NCBI GenBank assembly: GCA_963662155.1
Contig: OY759274.1
Span: 20,270,257-20,334,256, forward strand
Direction: 5' to 3'
Source of the DNA: Lamellibrachia columna
Lineage: Eukaryota; Annelida; Polychaeta; Sabellida; Siboglinidae
Length of the DNA stretch: 64,000 nucleotides
Of the stretch, positions 15,875 through 26,016 are shown one piece after another. Positions within the stretch are counted from its first letter, which is position 1; each line of letters opens with the position of its first letter. Below the pieces are notes generated by a model. The model was not told where the DNA came from and did not search any database. It saw only the letters and a list, made by a program, of their open reading frames with translations. Position numbers and translations under genes: made by a program.

Positions 15875-16416
15875 TTTGAGCTTTGAGCTTTTTAAGGATA
15901 TTACGCTATATAATTATTGCAATTAGTATTATTATCATCATCATCATTTAATTTCCATTATTATTTACTATTATTAACATACCTGTTATTATTATTATTA
16001 TTATTGGCATTGTTATTATCATCATCATTATCAGCATCATCATCATTATCATCACCATTGTCATCATTATAATTTTCCATCCTCAGGTGCGGTCCCGGCG
16101 TTACGAGAAGCTGGACGACGTGTACCGGCCGGACGAGGACGGCGGTGACGTGCCGGCCTCCAAGTCGTCGCGGTTCTCCGACGCCGTGCTCAGTCTCTTC
16201 CTGCTCGCGTGGTTCGCGTGCGGCAACTACTGGACGTTCGCCATCTGGCGGCCCCACTTCATCCAACTGCTCCACGAGCCGAGCAACTGGTGCGACGAGA
16301 CCGTCTACATGTTCACCTTCGTCCAGATCCTCATCTGTTACGGGATCGCCGCCTTCGTGTTGTTTATCGCTGCCATTCTCTTGTTGTGCCATCGATGCTG
16401 CCTCGAGAAGTCCTAA
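10658..16416 (+). CDS. TMEM272-like: TMEM272-like four-pass membrane protein (3' part of gene, 4 exons)
   Basis: Joining 10658-10820, 12806-12865, 15053-15159 and 16087-16416 gives 219 residues and a stop, with matching phases (1, 1, 0). The first 54 residues are acidic and soluble. Four hydrophobic segments follow: V-T-V-F-L-G-M-F-L-S-L-P (exon 2), P-I-Y-L-L-V-G-G-C-F-G-L-L-K-V (exon 3), and two in exon 4 (A-V-L-S-L-F-L-L-A-W-F and an I-L-I-C-Y-G-I-A-A-F-V-L-F-I-A-A segment). Family signatures are Y-L-N-E-C-P before helix 2, G-N-Y-W-T-F after helix 3, and a conserved Cys-Asp before helix 4. The family is poorly characterised and predicted to be an integral membrane protein; no activity is claimed. 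The start codon and upstream exon(s) were not found, and the region upstream is masked by repeats. The family call is mine from motifs. Confidence 0.88.
11230..11317. repeat. (TA)n followed by three 21-bp repeats with E-box palindromes
   Basis: After a short TA tract, GTACACAGACCCGGACCACG repeats three times (11257-11317) in the first visible intron of the TMEM272-like gene. The two internal junctions create CACGTG palindromes. Apart from the simple repeat, this is the only ordered structure in that part of the intron. Confidence 0.9.
11786..11926. mobile_element. Small inverted-repeat element (MITE-like)
   Basis: Termini GCCCGTCCTCGGGGGT (11786-11801) and ACCCACGAGGACGGGC (11911-11926) are reverse complements with one mismatch. 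The interior also has GGGGGTTCG and CGAACC pairing. It is short, has no coding capacity and lies in an intron. No target-site duplication is obvious, so the transposon family is open. Confidence 0.55.
12806..12865 (+). CDS. TMEM272-like gene, exon with first transmembrane helix
   Basis: A 60-bp exon between TTCCGTTTCAG and ATAG|GTAAGT. The split codon from the previous exon completes as Leu, followed by M-V-T-V-F-L-G-M-F-L-S-L-P-V-A-M-I-S-I. The longer open frame around it (12562-12960) is intron read-through. Confidence 0.85.
13040..13113. repeat. (TA)n microsatellite in intron
   Basis: A TA tract of about 70 bp in the TMEM272-like intron between 12866 and 15052. The rest of that intron up to about 14250 is AT-rich and showed no recognisable gene. 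Confidence 0.95.
14265..14345 (+). mobile_element. LINE ORF C-terminal fragment
   Basis: Plus-strand codons read R-C-F-S-Q-H-P-A-I-V-W-N-D-L, then a segment like I-K-Q-V-K-T-L-T-I-F. This is the usual end of CR1/L2-type LINE ORFs (R-S-F-S-...-W-N-x-L-P...F). It is short and 5' truncated, and its family differs from the RTE-like piece next to it. Confidence 0.6.
14475..14560 (-). mobile_element. RTE-like LINE C-terminal fragment
   Basis: Minus-strand codons read V-D-E-V-K-Q-R-R-W-R-W-H-G-H-V-L-R-L-N, the R-R-W-x-W-x-G-H-V-x-R block found near the C-terminus of RTE-clade LINE proteins. Upstream on that strand the sequence passes straight into the 21-bp minisatellite at 14563. Confidence 0.7.
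14563..14925. repeat. 21-bp minisatellite, about 17 units
   Basis: Units of GATGTTGTTGATGTTGGTGA plus one base, with G/A and T/C variants. All frames stay open because 21 is a multiple of 3. The array abuts the R-R-W-R-W LINE block on its left and lies in a TMEM272-like intron. Confidence 0.95.
15053..15159 (+). CDS. TMEM272-like gene, exon with Y-L-N-E-C-P motif and second helix
   Basis: A 107-bp exon between CGTTCTTCAG and CGCCAG|GTGGGT. It reads G-V-K-Y-L-N-E-C-P, then P-I-Y-L-L-V-G-G and ends W-R-Q in phase 0. The Cys-Pro preceding the helix is the strongest family signature in the gene. Confidence 0.9.
15160..16086. other. TMEM272-like last intron: (TA)n and (ATT/ATC)n tracts
   Basis: The intron has ordinary sequence to about 15810, a (TA)n tract at 15821-15871, and an ATT/ATC-rich tract from about 15920 to 16065 that runs into the acceptor of the terminal exon. 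Nothing coding was recognised. Confidence 0.8.
16087..16416 (+). CDS. TMEM272-like gene, terminal exon with helices 3 and 4
   Basis: Acceptor CCATCCTCAG, 109 codons and a TAA stop. A basic/acidic linker (R-S-R-R-Y-E-K-L-D-D-V-Y) leads to helix 3, G-N-Y-W-T-F, then W-C-D-E-T-V-Y-M-F-T-F, helix 4 and a C-H-R-C-C cluster near the C-terminus that could be palmitoylated (inference). A possible polyadenylation signal AATAAA is at 16817. Confidence 0.93.
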   Translation: MRSRRYEKLDDVYRPDEDGGDVPASKSSRFSDAVLSLFLLAWFACGNYWTFAIWRPHFIQLLHEPSNWCDETVYMFTFVQILICYGIAAFVLFIAAILLLCHRCCLEKS

Positions 16417-17640
16417 CGGCCCATCGCATGGGGCATGCCACATATCACATCCGCTCTCCCCTGGGGTTTACACGCCATTGTTGCCGTCAGAAAATTCCAT
16501 TAGACAACACGGAACATATTGCAATTAACCGCAGAGGTCACATCAGCAGATCATTTCTGAAACGAGCAAGCGAACTTGGCATTATGCTGCTTTCCAGTGC
16601 GTTCGTATTTACCATGAATACGAGGTCTGGGGACAACTGTTTAGAGTTCGACATATCACATAAGTCGTATTTATGAGTTGTGAACTCAAAAGTAAAATGG
16701 TGCCCGAGTTGACGACCTTCACCTTGCTAGTCGTCGTCCCGGCAACCTTTGTGTTTTTTAATGTTATGTATTTTACAATTTGATAAGTTCCAAAATGAAA
16801 ACATGATGTCATAAACAATAAATTAAATGATAAGTTGGTAAGATGGTAAGATGACAACTTATCATTGAATTTATTGTTTTGTTGGTAAGACGGTAAGATG
16901 ACAACACAACATTGTATAGTTTTGATGGGACTGCTCCGAACGTAAACAAGTAGTTCAATCGAGGTCACGACTCGTATTGACGGTAAATGTGAGCACACTT
17001 GAATGCGGCATTAACGAAGAGTAAAACGATAAACATTAACAATATCAAAGAGTGGATGGAAACAATATGTTATCATAAATGTATGAATAGTGTATTGGAG
17101 CTTTCACAATAGTTGTGTTGAAAAGTTGGCTTCTGCATTATGTAATAATGTTTTTGTTGTCACTGAGGAAGTTATTTATCTACATTCAAACCCTTCACAA
17201 GAATATTTTGAAAGAACTGATTGATCATTTGTCATGTGTAGAGTACGTGGATAAAAACGGACTTGATTAATTGGGATTGCGTGCACAATGTCGGGTAGTA
17301 GACATTACATGAGTAAAAATGGTATGTGGACGATAAGTCACACCGTTTTTCTATGTCAAGTCTTTCACGGTGCGAAAGTCAGACTATTTTTGTAACGATA
17401 ACATACTTGTTTATGACAAGTGCGAACACATTATTGGCTTCATGTGTATTTCCTAAACATAAGCTTTGATGAAATGCCACTTGCACATTATCACGTGTAT
17501 GTTCGAGTGGTGCTAGTCGTTCGGCCTTCGTACAATGACACAATGTTGACGGCCATATTAACAGTGCGATTGATAACAGACGATAAAGAAAAATACTGAG
17601 ATTGATCATTACCATCACCCTTGGACGGCCGGAATCAAAG
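16417..17640. other. 3' flank of TMEM272-like gene, with a hairpin
   Basis: No second gene recognised. An inverted repeat (AACAATAAATTAAATGATAA at 16814 onward against 16855-16878; 24-bp arms, one mismatch) is separated by a GGTAAGATGGTAAGATG loop. The loop motif recurs at 16884-16902. It may be a small foldback element or part of the 3' UTR. Confidence 0.55.
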
Positions 17641-17644
17641 CATA

Positions 17645-17992
17645 GTTGACGAGATTATGCACGGGGCGACAGTTGACGAGATGATGCACTGGGCGACAGT
17701 TGACGAGATGATGCACGGGGCGACAGTTGACGAGATGATGCACGGGGCGACAGTTGACGAGATGATGCACGGGGCGACAGTTGACGAGATGATGCACGGG
17801 GCGACAGTTGACGAGATGATGCACGGGGCGACAGTTGACGAGATGATGCACGGGGCGACAGTTGACGAGATGATGCACGGGGCGATAGTTGACGAGATGA
17901 TGCACGGGGCGATAGTTGACGAGATGATGCATGGGGCGATAGTTGACGAGATGATGCACGGGGCGATAGTTGACGAGATGATGCACTTCCGG
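17645..17992. repeat. 27-bp minisatellite, 13 units
   Basis: Units begin GTTGACGAGATGATGCACG, at 17645 through 17969 at exact 27-bp steps. Left units end GGGGCGACA and right units GGGGCGATA, so variants are polarised along the array. The nine-residue periodic frames on both strands are artefacts. Confidence 0.97.
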
Positions 17993-18965
17993 CTCCCAGG
18001 TTGTGCAGACCATAACACATAAAAATATTAATTAAATGTACCTATACCGTTATAAAATAAACATTGATATTAGCATTATCCCATTTTATAGCTAATAAAT
18101 AATAGAAATAAATGTGTTATTGTCTGTTCGGTCTGTTTTAATTCCAAATGTGTTTATGTGTGAAATGCAATAGCGGGCAGCATGTCGTTCGGGGCCGGAA
18201 GTGAGCATTTATGGGCAAATCAGCTGACGAGACTTGTGTCTCCTGTTGACCAGCCGTTTCCATAAAGGTCGATTATTCACTACGGGTCAGCCAGTCCAGC
18301 AGCAAGGTTTTCGCATATTATTTTGGTGTGTGTGTTTTTTTTTGTTTCTATCCGCGTTTCTTGCCATAACGATCGATGACAGACGATCAAGACAACGCCT
18401 GAATGGTGATTACGCAGTGCATGACGTGTTAGACATGTGACTGATGGCCGTCGTCCGAGAAACATCCCACTCGTGTAGACACGTACTAGCTGGATACTGG
18501 CAGATTACAAGACAGTGCGTGGACCTTCTAATAAATATGTGTTGTTATACTAAGACTCTGACAAAGATATGTACATGTTATGAAATTGCGTTTCATTAGC
18601 AGATACCAGCGACGTAACAAATAACCAACTTATTGAACAGGTCAGATTCAGCATGAACATCGGAAGTGATGACACAGGCTGTGGTGTCACGTACGAAACC
18701 GTACGCGTGAACACGTTCGAGTAATTTTAACCGTTTGTGCATGTAAATCGTATATTCCAATGCGCAGTTACCTACTTACTGACAATTAGTTATGATGTGA
18801 TTAAACGAATAATCATCATCAATGTTATCATTGCTATTATTGTCTTGTTTTATATAAAGCGCCAAATCAAACATGTAGATCGACGCGCTGTTCATAAACT
18901 GCAGCAACGATATATTGATTATGGCTTTGACATGCATCTTAGAAGACTATTCTCTTACCAAACCC
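17993..18965. other. Unassigned sequence
   Basis: AT-rich with scattered short open frames; nothing recognised as coding or mobile. Confidence 0.5.
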
Positions 18966-18970
18966 CTAAT

Positions 18971-19296
18971 GGGGCGCGATAGCATACCAGTTAGAAGGCC
19001 GGACTCTCAATCGAGAGAACCCGGTTTCAAATCCCACTGCGGTCGCTTCAAACCTTTGGCAAGTTTGATCACCCCACGTTGCCACAGTTCACTCAGCTGT
19101 ATAAATGAGTACCTGGCAATACAGACAGTGGTGGATATGTGAACGAATAGCCTTCGCGCAGCAATTGCAGCGTGGCTGAATACTTCCCAAAGAAGTTGAG
19201 ATGGCCTTGGAATGAACAGGTCTGCCAGGGGGTGAAGTGTAAAGCGCTTTGAGCAGTCCTATGGACCGGATACCGCGCTATATAAGAACGTACCTT
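18971..19296 (+). mobile_element. tRNA-derived SINE, apparently full length
   Basis: The 5' head resembles a tRNA: GATAGCATACCAGTTAGAAG as a degenerate A box and GGTTTCAAATCC (19023-19034) as a B box. A central domain with CACTCAGCTGTATAAATGAG and ACAGTGGTGGATATGTGAAC follows, shared with the copy at 23961. The 3' tail contains AAGCGCTTTGAGCAGTC and CGCGCTATATAAGAACG, a tail type that SINEs borrow from partner LINEs. No protein is encoded. Confidence 0.85.
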
Positions 19297-20020
19297 TTTA
19301 ATATTTATAAATACAAATAGATCGTTTGCTTTTAGTGAGTTGTTAGGTTTATCTGGCATTATCATCAGATATCATCAGATATCTGTCACATTATTATTGT
19401 TACTATTATTGTTATTGTGTTATGCATAGCTGCGGTAATTGGTATTGGTAATATCAGTTCTTACGACAGATGTAGCAAATGTGGCGATGATCATAAGCAT
19501 CGAGCTACTACAACGGCTGGAGTTGTGACGTATCCATTGTTTGTATTTGATACTGATCTGTGGAGGTTTGTTACCTTACAATGCCACAGCTTGAACAAAT
19601 GTCACATGAAATGTCGTAATAAATATAGAAGTGCTACATATGATTTTCCAATAAAAACAAATACGTGTTAATTTGTTATAATCATCATCATCATCTACGG
19701 TGTTTTCGTTTTCATTGTTGTTGTTGTCGTCGTTGCTGAAGTTGTTGTTTTGCTTTAAATGCATAAATTGGTTAACTCGTTGATACGTTAGAGGGACCTG
19801 GAATAAAATATTTCAGATAATATATTTATGTATTCGAATTACGAATGTGTTTTCAAGCACACGGACAATTACAGTAATTTATATTTCGCTGCAAATAAGC
19901 ATAACAAAACATCAGACCGTTTTTGATTATATGTAAGAGACACAATGGAATTACGAGGAAAACAAAAGCGTTGTATTGTATTATATTGCATACTCTGATG
20001 CCCTCTATATGAAGGGGACT
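19297..20020. other. Unassigned sequence
   Basis: Short triplet-rich tracts (ATC/GTT near 19680-19755) only. The frame at 19417-19671 has many Cys and His residues but no recognisable domain. Confidence 0.5.
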
Positions 20021-20028
20021 GAAATAAC

Positions 20029-20413
20029 CAGTGCCGGATTAACAACGTAGGGGGCGTGGCACAAACTGCTTGTGCGGGTCCTTGCCGAGAGTGTGAAAGA
20101 CGAAGCTCGACACGCGTGATATGGAGGTAACACTAACGTTTATTAAGCTATGTTTGAGTATTCACAGATTGTTGTCGACGACAGCTATAAATACAAACAT
20201 ACATAAAAAAAATACTGCATATGATGGTAAACAAAAAAATACAACGTACAATCACAAGCAAGAATTACAGCCAGAAGGTGAACAGAGGTCGGAATCCGAT
20301 TCAAGGGAACCGAGCAGAATCTAAGTGGCTAATCAGATGGGCTGTGATCGATTTTGTGGGGGCCTCGTTTCGTGGAAGCCTGGCACGAGTGCATTATGGT
20401 TAATCCGGCACTG
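20029..20413. mobile_element. hAT-like non-autonomous DNA transposon
   Basis: Perfect terminal inverted repeats: CAGTGCCGGATTAAC at the left end and GTTAATCCGGCACTG at the right. Outside them, GAAATAAC (20021-20028) and GCAATAAC (20414-20421) form an 8-bp target-site duplication with one mismatch. A CAGTG terminus with 8-bp duplications fits the hAT superfamily. At 385 bp it has no transposase. Confidence 0.85.
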
Positions 20414-20981
20414 GCAATAACGCACCGATCTTGCCATGGTTATATTGTGTATATACTATATGTACAGAGCACAGGTATTTTCTCAGTTGTGTTTTGGGTT
20501 ATTTTTGTTTGCGAGTTATGTCAGTAAGCATTGCCACCAAAGATAAATTATGGGATAGGTTCCACGGTTAGAGATAAGATTATGGGTATCCGCTATGTAT
20601 AATATTTACAATTGCAACGATAAATGACATTCTGGACCGATCTCACGGTTCGAGTTACGGTATTAGAGATAATTTGGAATTAACAAAACGCTATTCTATG
20701 TCGTCATAGACTATTTTATAGAAATCAATATGACACTTTTAATGGTATTCCTAGCAAACAAGTGTATGAAAGCTTGCTACACATTGGTGAAAACCTCATT
20801 GTATGGCACATGGTCAACCTGTATAATAATAATAATAATTAGTAGTAGTATTAGTATTATCATTAGTATAAAAATCCCACAGTGCCTAAATCCTCGTCTA
20901 CCTTGTCTCAGAGGCGTAACAAACCAGATTCGTTAAGCTTGATATAAAGAGGGACTCATATCTTGAACAGGGACGCGTAAC

Positions 20982-23544
20982 AGTCATCACCAGAAGGAAC
21001 TGCGACAGGAATGTAACTGTTGGCGCTCTGGGAGCTGAGGCTTCATAATAACAGACATCACCAGAAGGAACTGTGACAGGAATGTAACTGTTGGCGCTCT
21101 GGGAGCTGAGGCTTCATAATAATAGTCATCACCAGAAGGAACTGTGACAGGAATGTAACTGTTGGCGCTCTGAGAGCTGAGGCTTCATAATAATAGACAT
21201 CACCAGAAGGAACTGTGACAGGAATGTAACTGTTGGCGCTCTGGGAGCTGAGGCTTCATAATAACAGACATCACCAGAAGGAACTGCGACAGGAATGTAA
21301 CTGTTGGCGCTCTGGGAGCTGAGGCTTCATAATAACAGTCATCACCAGAAGGAACTGCGACAGGAATGTAACTGTTGGCGCTCTGAGAGCTGAGGCTTCA
21401 TAATAATAGACATCACCAGAAGGAACTGTGACAGGAATGTAACTGTTGGCGCTCTGGGAGCTGAGGCTTCATAATAACAGTCGTCACCAGAAGGAACTGT
21501 GACAGGAATGTAACTGTTGGCGCTCTGAGAGCTGAGGCTTCATAATAACAGTCGTCACCAGAAGGAACTGTGACAGGAATGTAACTGTTGGCGCTCTGAG
21601 AGCTGAGGCTTCATAATAACAGTCGTCACCAGAAGGAACTGTGACAGGAATGTAACTGTTGGCGCTCTGAGAGCTGAGGCTTCATAATAATAGTCATCAC
21701 CAGAAGGAACTGTGACAGGAATGTAACTGTTGGCGCTCTGAGAGCTGAGGCTTCATAATAATAGTCATCACCAGAAGGAACTGCGACAGGAATGTAACTG
21801 TTGGCGCTCTGAGAGCTGAGGCTTCATAATAACAGTCATCACCAGAAGGAACTGCGACAGGAATGTAACTGTTGGCGCTCTGGGAGCTGAGGCTTCATAA
21901 TAATAGTCATCACCAGAAGGAACTGTGACAGGAATGTAACTGTTGGCGCTCTGAGAGCTGAGGCTTCATAATAATAGTCATCACCAGAAGGAACTGTGAC
22001 AGGAATGTAACTGTTGGCGCTCTGAGAGCTGAGGCTTCATAATAATAGTCATCACCAGAAGGAACTGCGACAGGAATGTAACTGTTGGCGCTCTGGGAGC
22101 TGAGGCTTCATAATAATAGTCATCACCAGAAGGAACTGCGACAGGAATGTAACTGTTGGCGCTCTGAGAGCTGAGGCTTCATAATAATAGTCATCACCAG
22201 AAGGAACTGTGACAGGAATGTAACTGTTGGCGCTCTGAGAGCTGAGGCTTCATAATAACAGACTTCACCAGAAGGAACTGTGACAGGAATGTAACTGTTG
22301 GCGCTCTTGGAGCTGAGGCTTCATAATAATAGTCATCACCAGAAGGAACTTCGACAGGAATGTAACTGTTGGCTCTCTGGGAGCTGAGGCTTCATAATAA
22401 TAGTCATCACCAGAAGGAACTGTGACAGGAATGTAACTGTTGGCGCTCTGAGAGCTGAGGCTTTATAATAACAGACATCACCAGAAGGAACTGTGACAGG
22501 AATGTAACTGTTGGCGCTCTGGGAGCTGAGGCTTCATAATAACAGACATCACCAGAAGGAACTGTGACAGGAATGTAACTGTTGGCGCTCTGGGAGCTGA
22601 GGCTTCATAATAATAGTCATCACCAGAAGGAACTGTGACAGGAATGTAACTGTTGGCGCTCTGGGAGCTGAGGCTTCATAATAATAGTCATCACCAGAAG
22701 GAACTGTGACAGGAATGTAACTGTTGGCTCTCTGGGAGCTGAGGCTTCATAATAATAGTCATCACCAGAAGGAACTGTGACAGGAATGTAACTGTTGGCG
22801 CTCTGAGAGCTGAGGCTTCATAATAACAGACATCACCAGAAGGAACTGTGACAGGAATGTAACTGTTGGCGCTCTGGGAGCTGAGGCTTCATAATAATAG
22901 TCATCACCAGAAGGAACTGTGACAGGAATGTAACTGTTGGCTCTCTGGGAGCTGAGGCTTCATAATAATAGTCATCACCAGAAGGAACTGTGACAGGAAT
23001 GTAACTGTTGGCGCTCTGAGAGCTGAGGCTTCATAATAACAGTCATCACCAGAAGGAACTGCGACAGGAATGTAACTGTTGGCGCTCTGGGAGCTGAGGC
23101 TTCATAATAATAGTCATCACCAGAAGGAACTGTGACAGGAATGTAACTGTTGGCGCTCTGGGAGCTGAGGCTTCATAATAACAGTCATCACCAGAAGGAA
23201 CTGTGACAGGAATGTAACTGTTGGCGCTCTGGGAGCTGAGGCTTCATAATAATAGTCATCACCAGAAGGAACTGTGACAGGAATGTAACTGTTGGCGCTC
23301 TGAGAGCTGAGGCTTCATAATAACAGACATCACCAGAAGGAACTGCGACAGGAATGTAACTGTTGGCGCTCTGAGAGCTGAGGCTTCATAATAACAGTCA
23401 TCACCAGAAGGAACTGTGACAGGAATGTAACTGTTGGCGCTCTGGGAGCTGAGGCTTCATAATAATAGTCATCACCAGAAGGAACTGTGACAGGAATGTA
23501 ACTGTTGGCGCTCTGAGAGCTGAGGCTTCATAATAATAGTCGTC
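20982..23544. repeat. 71-bp satellite array, 36 units
   Basis: Units begin AGTCATCACCAGAAGGAACT and include GGAATGTAACTGTTGGCGCT and GAGCTGAGGCTTCATAATAA. Starts at 20982, 21053 and 21124 through 23538 fit 36 exact 71-bp steps with no indel. Five or so variable sites (AGTCAT/AGACAT/AGTCGT, GTG/GCG, GGG/GAG, AAT/AAC, GCG/GCT) mix freely between units. Stops occur in every frame. Confidence 0.98.
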
Positions 23545-23960
23545 GACGTTTGTTCTCCTTCGAAGCCAACCGTAGTGAACTCTGTAAACAAAACGACATC
23601 AACCAATTATGTTTCATATTTGATTATCTTGTATGACAGTGATGACCAGGAGCGCGCACAAACTGGAGAGAGATAGAGAGTTTATTTTGGAATTGCATAA
23701 TTGATACATATGTAAAAATAAAACACGTATATCAGTTGTAAAACAATTACATCCAAGTCCAGATTGACGGCGGAACAAAGGTTGTTGGCAGTAGACGCGT
23801 ACGGTAGAAATATGACTTTAAGTAAGCTTCAGTAGTAGTTATTGTTGTAATCATATAATCCCTCTAGACAGAGACATGTTGCGTTACCTCTTGGAACTTT
23901 CGGTATGCTGTATTGAACGAAAGATACCACACATGTCGATCATGAGCTAGTCTAATGTGT

Positions 23961-24142
23961 GGCGCCGTGGCGTTGTGGTTAGAAGAGCGGACTTTCAATC
24001 GAGATATCCGGGTTCGAATCCTCTTGCTATCGTTTCAAAGCTTGGACAATTTCATTCTCTCCACATTGCCATAGTTCACTCAGCTGTATAAATGAGTACC
24101 TGACTATAGACAGTGGTGGATATGTGAACGAATAGTCTTGCC
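23961..24142 (+). mobile_element. tRNA-derived SINE, 3' truncated
   Basis: Same family as 18971-19296. The tRNA-like head GTGGCGTTGTGGTTAGAAG (A box) and GGTTCGAATCC (24011-24021, B box) is better preserved here. The shared core CACTCAGCTGTATAAATGAG ends after GTGAACGAATAG; the tail is absent. It is not a functional tRNA gene, because no acceptor stem closes after the B box. Confidence 0.85.
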
Positions 24143-24642
24143 CAGGTCGACGCGTAGTAAATATAGCAATGACACTACATTCTATGTTTATCACAATCGT
24201 TACAAATCTACATTATTATATTATATTATACAGGACATTCACGGGCACGTATTCGATGTGCACGATCTTACAGCATTGTCTTGCCAAAATATTTTTTTTC
24301 GATTTCCATCTGTAGCGATGAGAAAATCCAGCAAATGAATATCTGCTCGTGCGTATCATTTCCCCTGTATGATCAACTTGGCCAATATCGTCATTTTGGC
24401 TTTAATAGAAAGTGGCTGGCGTTGCAGATATAATTTCCGTTTACAGACAATTAAGTACTCTCGGTCATAACCAATTAATTTGCTTCGCCGTTGCACGATG
24501 TGTCCAATCGACCGTCACTTTCATTTCCGCGCCGCGTCTACCTGCTTGAATTGTATTAACCAGGTTCAAAGTAACAAATGTGATGGCTATGGGTTGGTTT
24601 ATACTGATCACTTTATCCATGCTCCTCACAAACGACATGTTC

Positions 24643-24819
<177 letters not shown>

Positions 24820-24844
24820 ACAATCCAACCTTTGGTAAAACAAA

Positions 24845-25900
24845 AAGGAGAACATCAGTTATGACTCTAATAATTATCGAGCCATTTTTATTTGTAACCC
24901 CCTGTCCAAACAGTTTGATTGGGTTATCATTATGAAAAGTACTGATGTTTTTTAAAACAACTTATTTACAGTTTGGTTTTAAACATCAGAGCTCTACATA
25001 CAAATAAATCAATTTTTTGTGGTAATGGAGACTGTTAACTATTTCCAACATTACAAATCTGATATGTTTGTGCTATTATTATATGCTACAAAAACATTTG
25101 ATTAAGTAAATTATGTCAAACGTTTTTGTTTACTGATGGATAGAGGAATAAATCCCCTGCTAATCAAATGTTTACTTTATATGTATACTAATCAACACTT
25201 GAACGTTTCATGGAACAATTCCAGTTTATTTCTCCATTACGATTGGATTGAATTTGGTTGTATGATATGCCATAAGTGTTATGGCGCTATAGGCTATGCA
25301 GATGATAATATCTTTAATAGCTCCATCAATATATGCATTGAAAAAATGTGTGATATCTGTCTAGAATTTGCATCCGAATATGATTTGTTTGTTTGTTTTT
25401 AAAACTCTTTTTTATGGCGTTTAAAAGTCATTATCTGTTAACTTTGGGTTTTGCAAAACGTAAATTATTTATGTCGTACTGTATACTATGGTGTGTGTCT
25501 CTGGAACTTGCAAGATCAATATGTAGATTAGTTTTGTACTACATGGCGCAAGGCTATCAGGACACTTTTTAATCTACCTGGTTGCACCCAATGTAATACG
25601 ATGCCACTTTTAATCTACCTGGTTGCACCCAATGTAATACGATGCCACTTTTAACGGAACGTCTCCGATTTAAATTCAGATTATGAATCGAATAGTGCGT
25701 TTTATGCAGAGTTGCTTAAAATGCAATAAAAAAAACAGCTTGAACATGCTCGTTCGTCTAGCTTTTCGCGATAGTGGTTCACATATGTCTAAAGGTTTTA
25801 ATTACATATTGTCACAATTCAAACTTGATGCCACGACCTTCTGTAATATGAACACTAATTACTTTGTATAATCTCATTCAAAACCATCATCAAGAAGGGC
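24845..25900 (+). mobile_element. Decayed non-LTR reverse transcriptase
   Basis: With several frame changes and stops the plus strand reads an RT domain. It has a Y-R-A-I-like start, then F-D-W-V-I-I-M-K, A-T-K-T-F-D near 25090 (counterpart of the A-F-D box), a long M-Y-T block, and G-Y-A-D-D near 25295, the catalytic motif. The C-terminal part has W-R-K-A-I-R-T-L-F-N-L-P near 25540-25575. It is a different LINE family from the 2.6-kb copy. A 41-bp tandem duplication (25568-25650) lies inside the C-terminal part. Confidence 0.8.
25568..25650. repeat. 41-bp tandem duplication within LINE remnant
   Basis: Two copies of TTTTAATCTACCTGGTTGCA followed by CCCAATGTAATACGATGCCAC. It duplicates the L-F-N-L-P codons of the RT and shifts its frame. 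Confidence 0.95.
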
Positions 25901-25935
25901 TGGATGAGAAACTACTAAGCAAAGTTTCATTTGCA

Positions 25936-26016
25936 AAGGATGTATTGTACAATATAGAGATGTATTGTACAATATAGAGATGTATTGTACAATATAGAGA
26001 TGTATTGTACAATAGA
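25936..26016. repeat. 20-bp tandem repeat, 4 copies, palindromic core
   Basis: Four copies of ATGTATTGTACAATATAGAG, the last altered. Each contains the 12-bp perfect palindrome TATTGTACAATA. Confidence 0.95.

Noticed and set aside
20982..23544. CRISPR-like array
   Set aside because: Units are contiguous 71-bp copies without unique spacers, in a eukaryotic context with no cas genes.
23961..24040. Functional tRNA gene
   Set aside because: A and B boxes are present but the acceptor stem does not close and the sequence continues into a SINE core shared with another copy.
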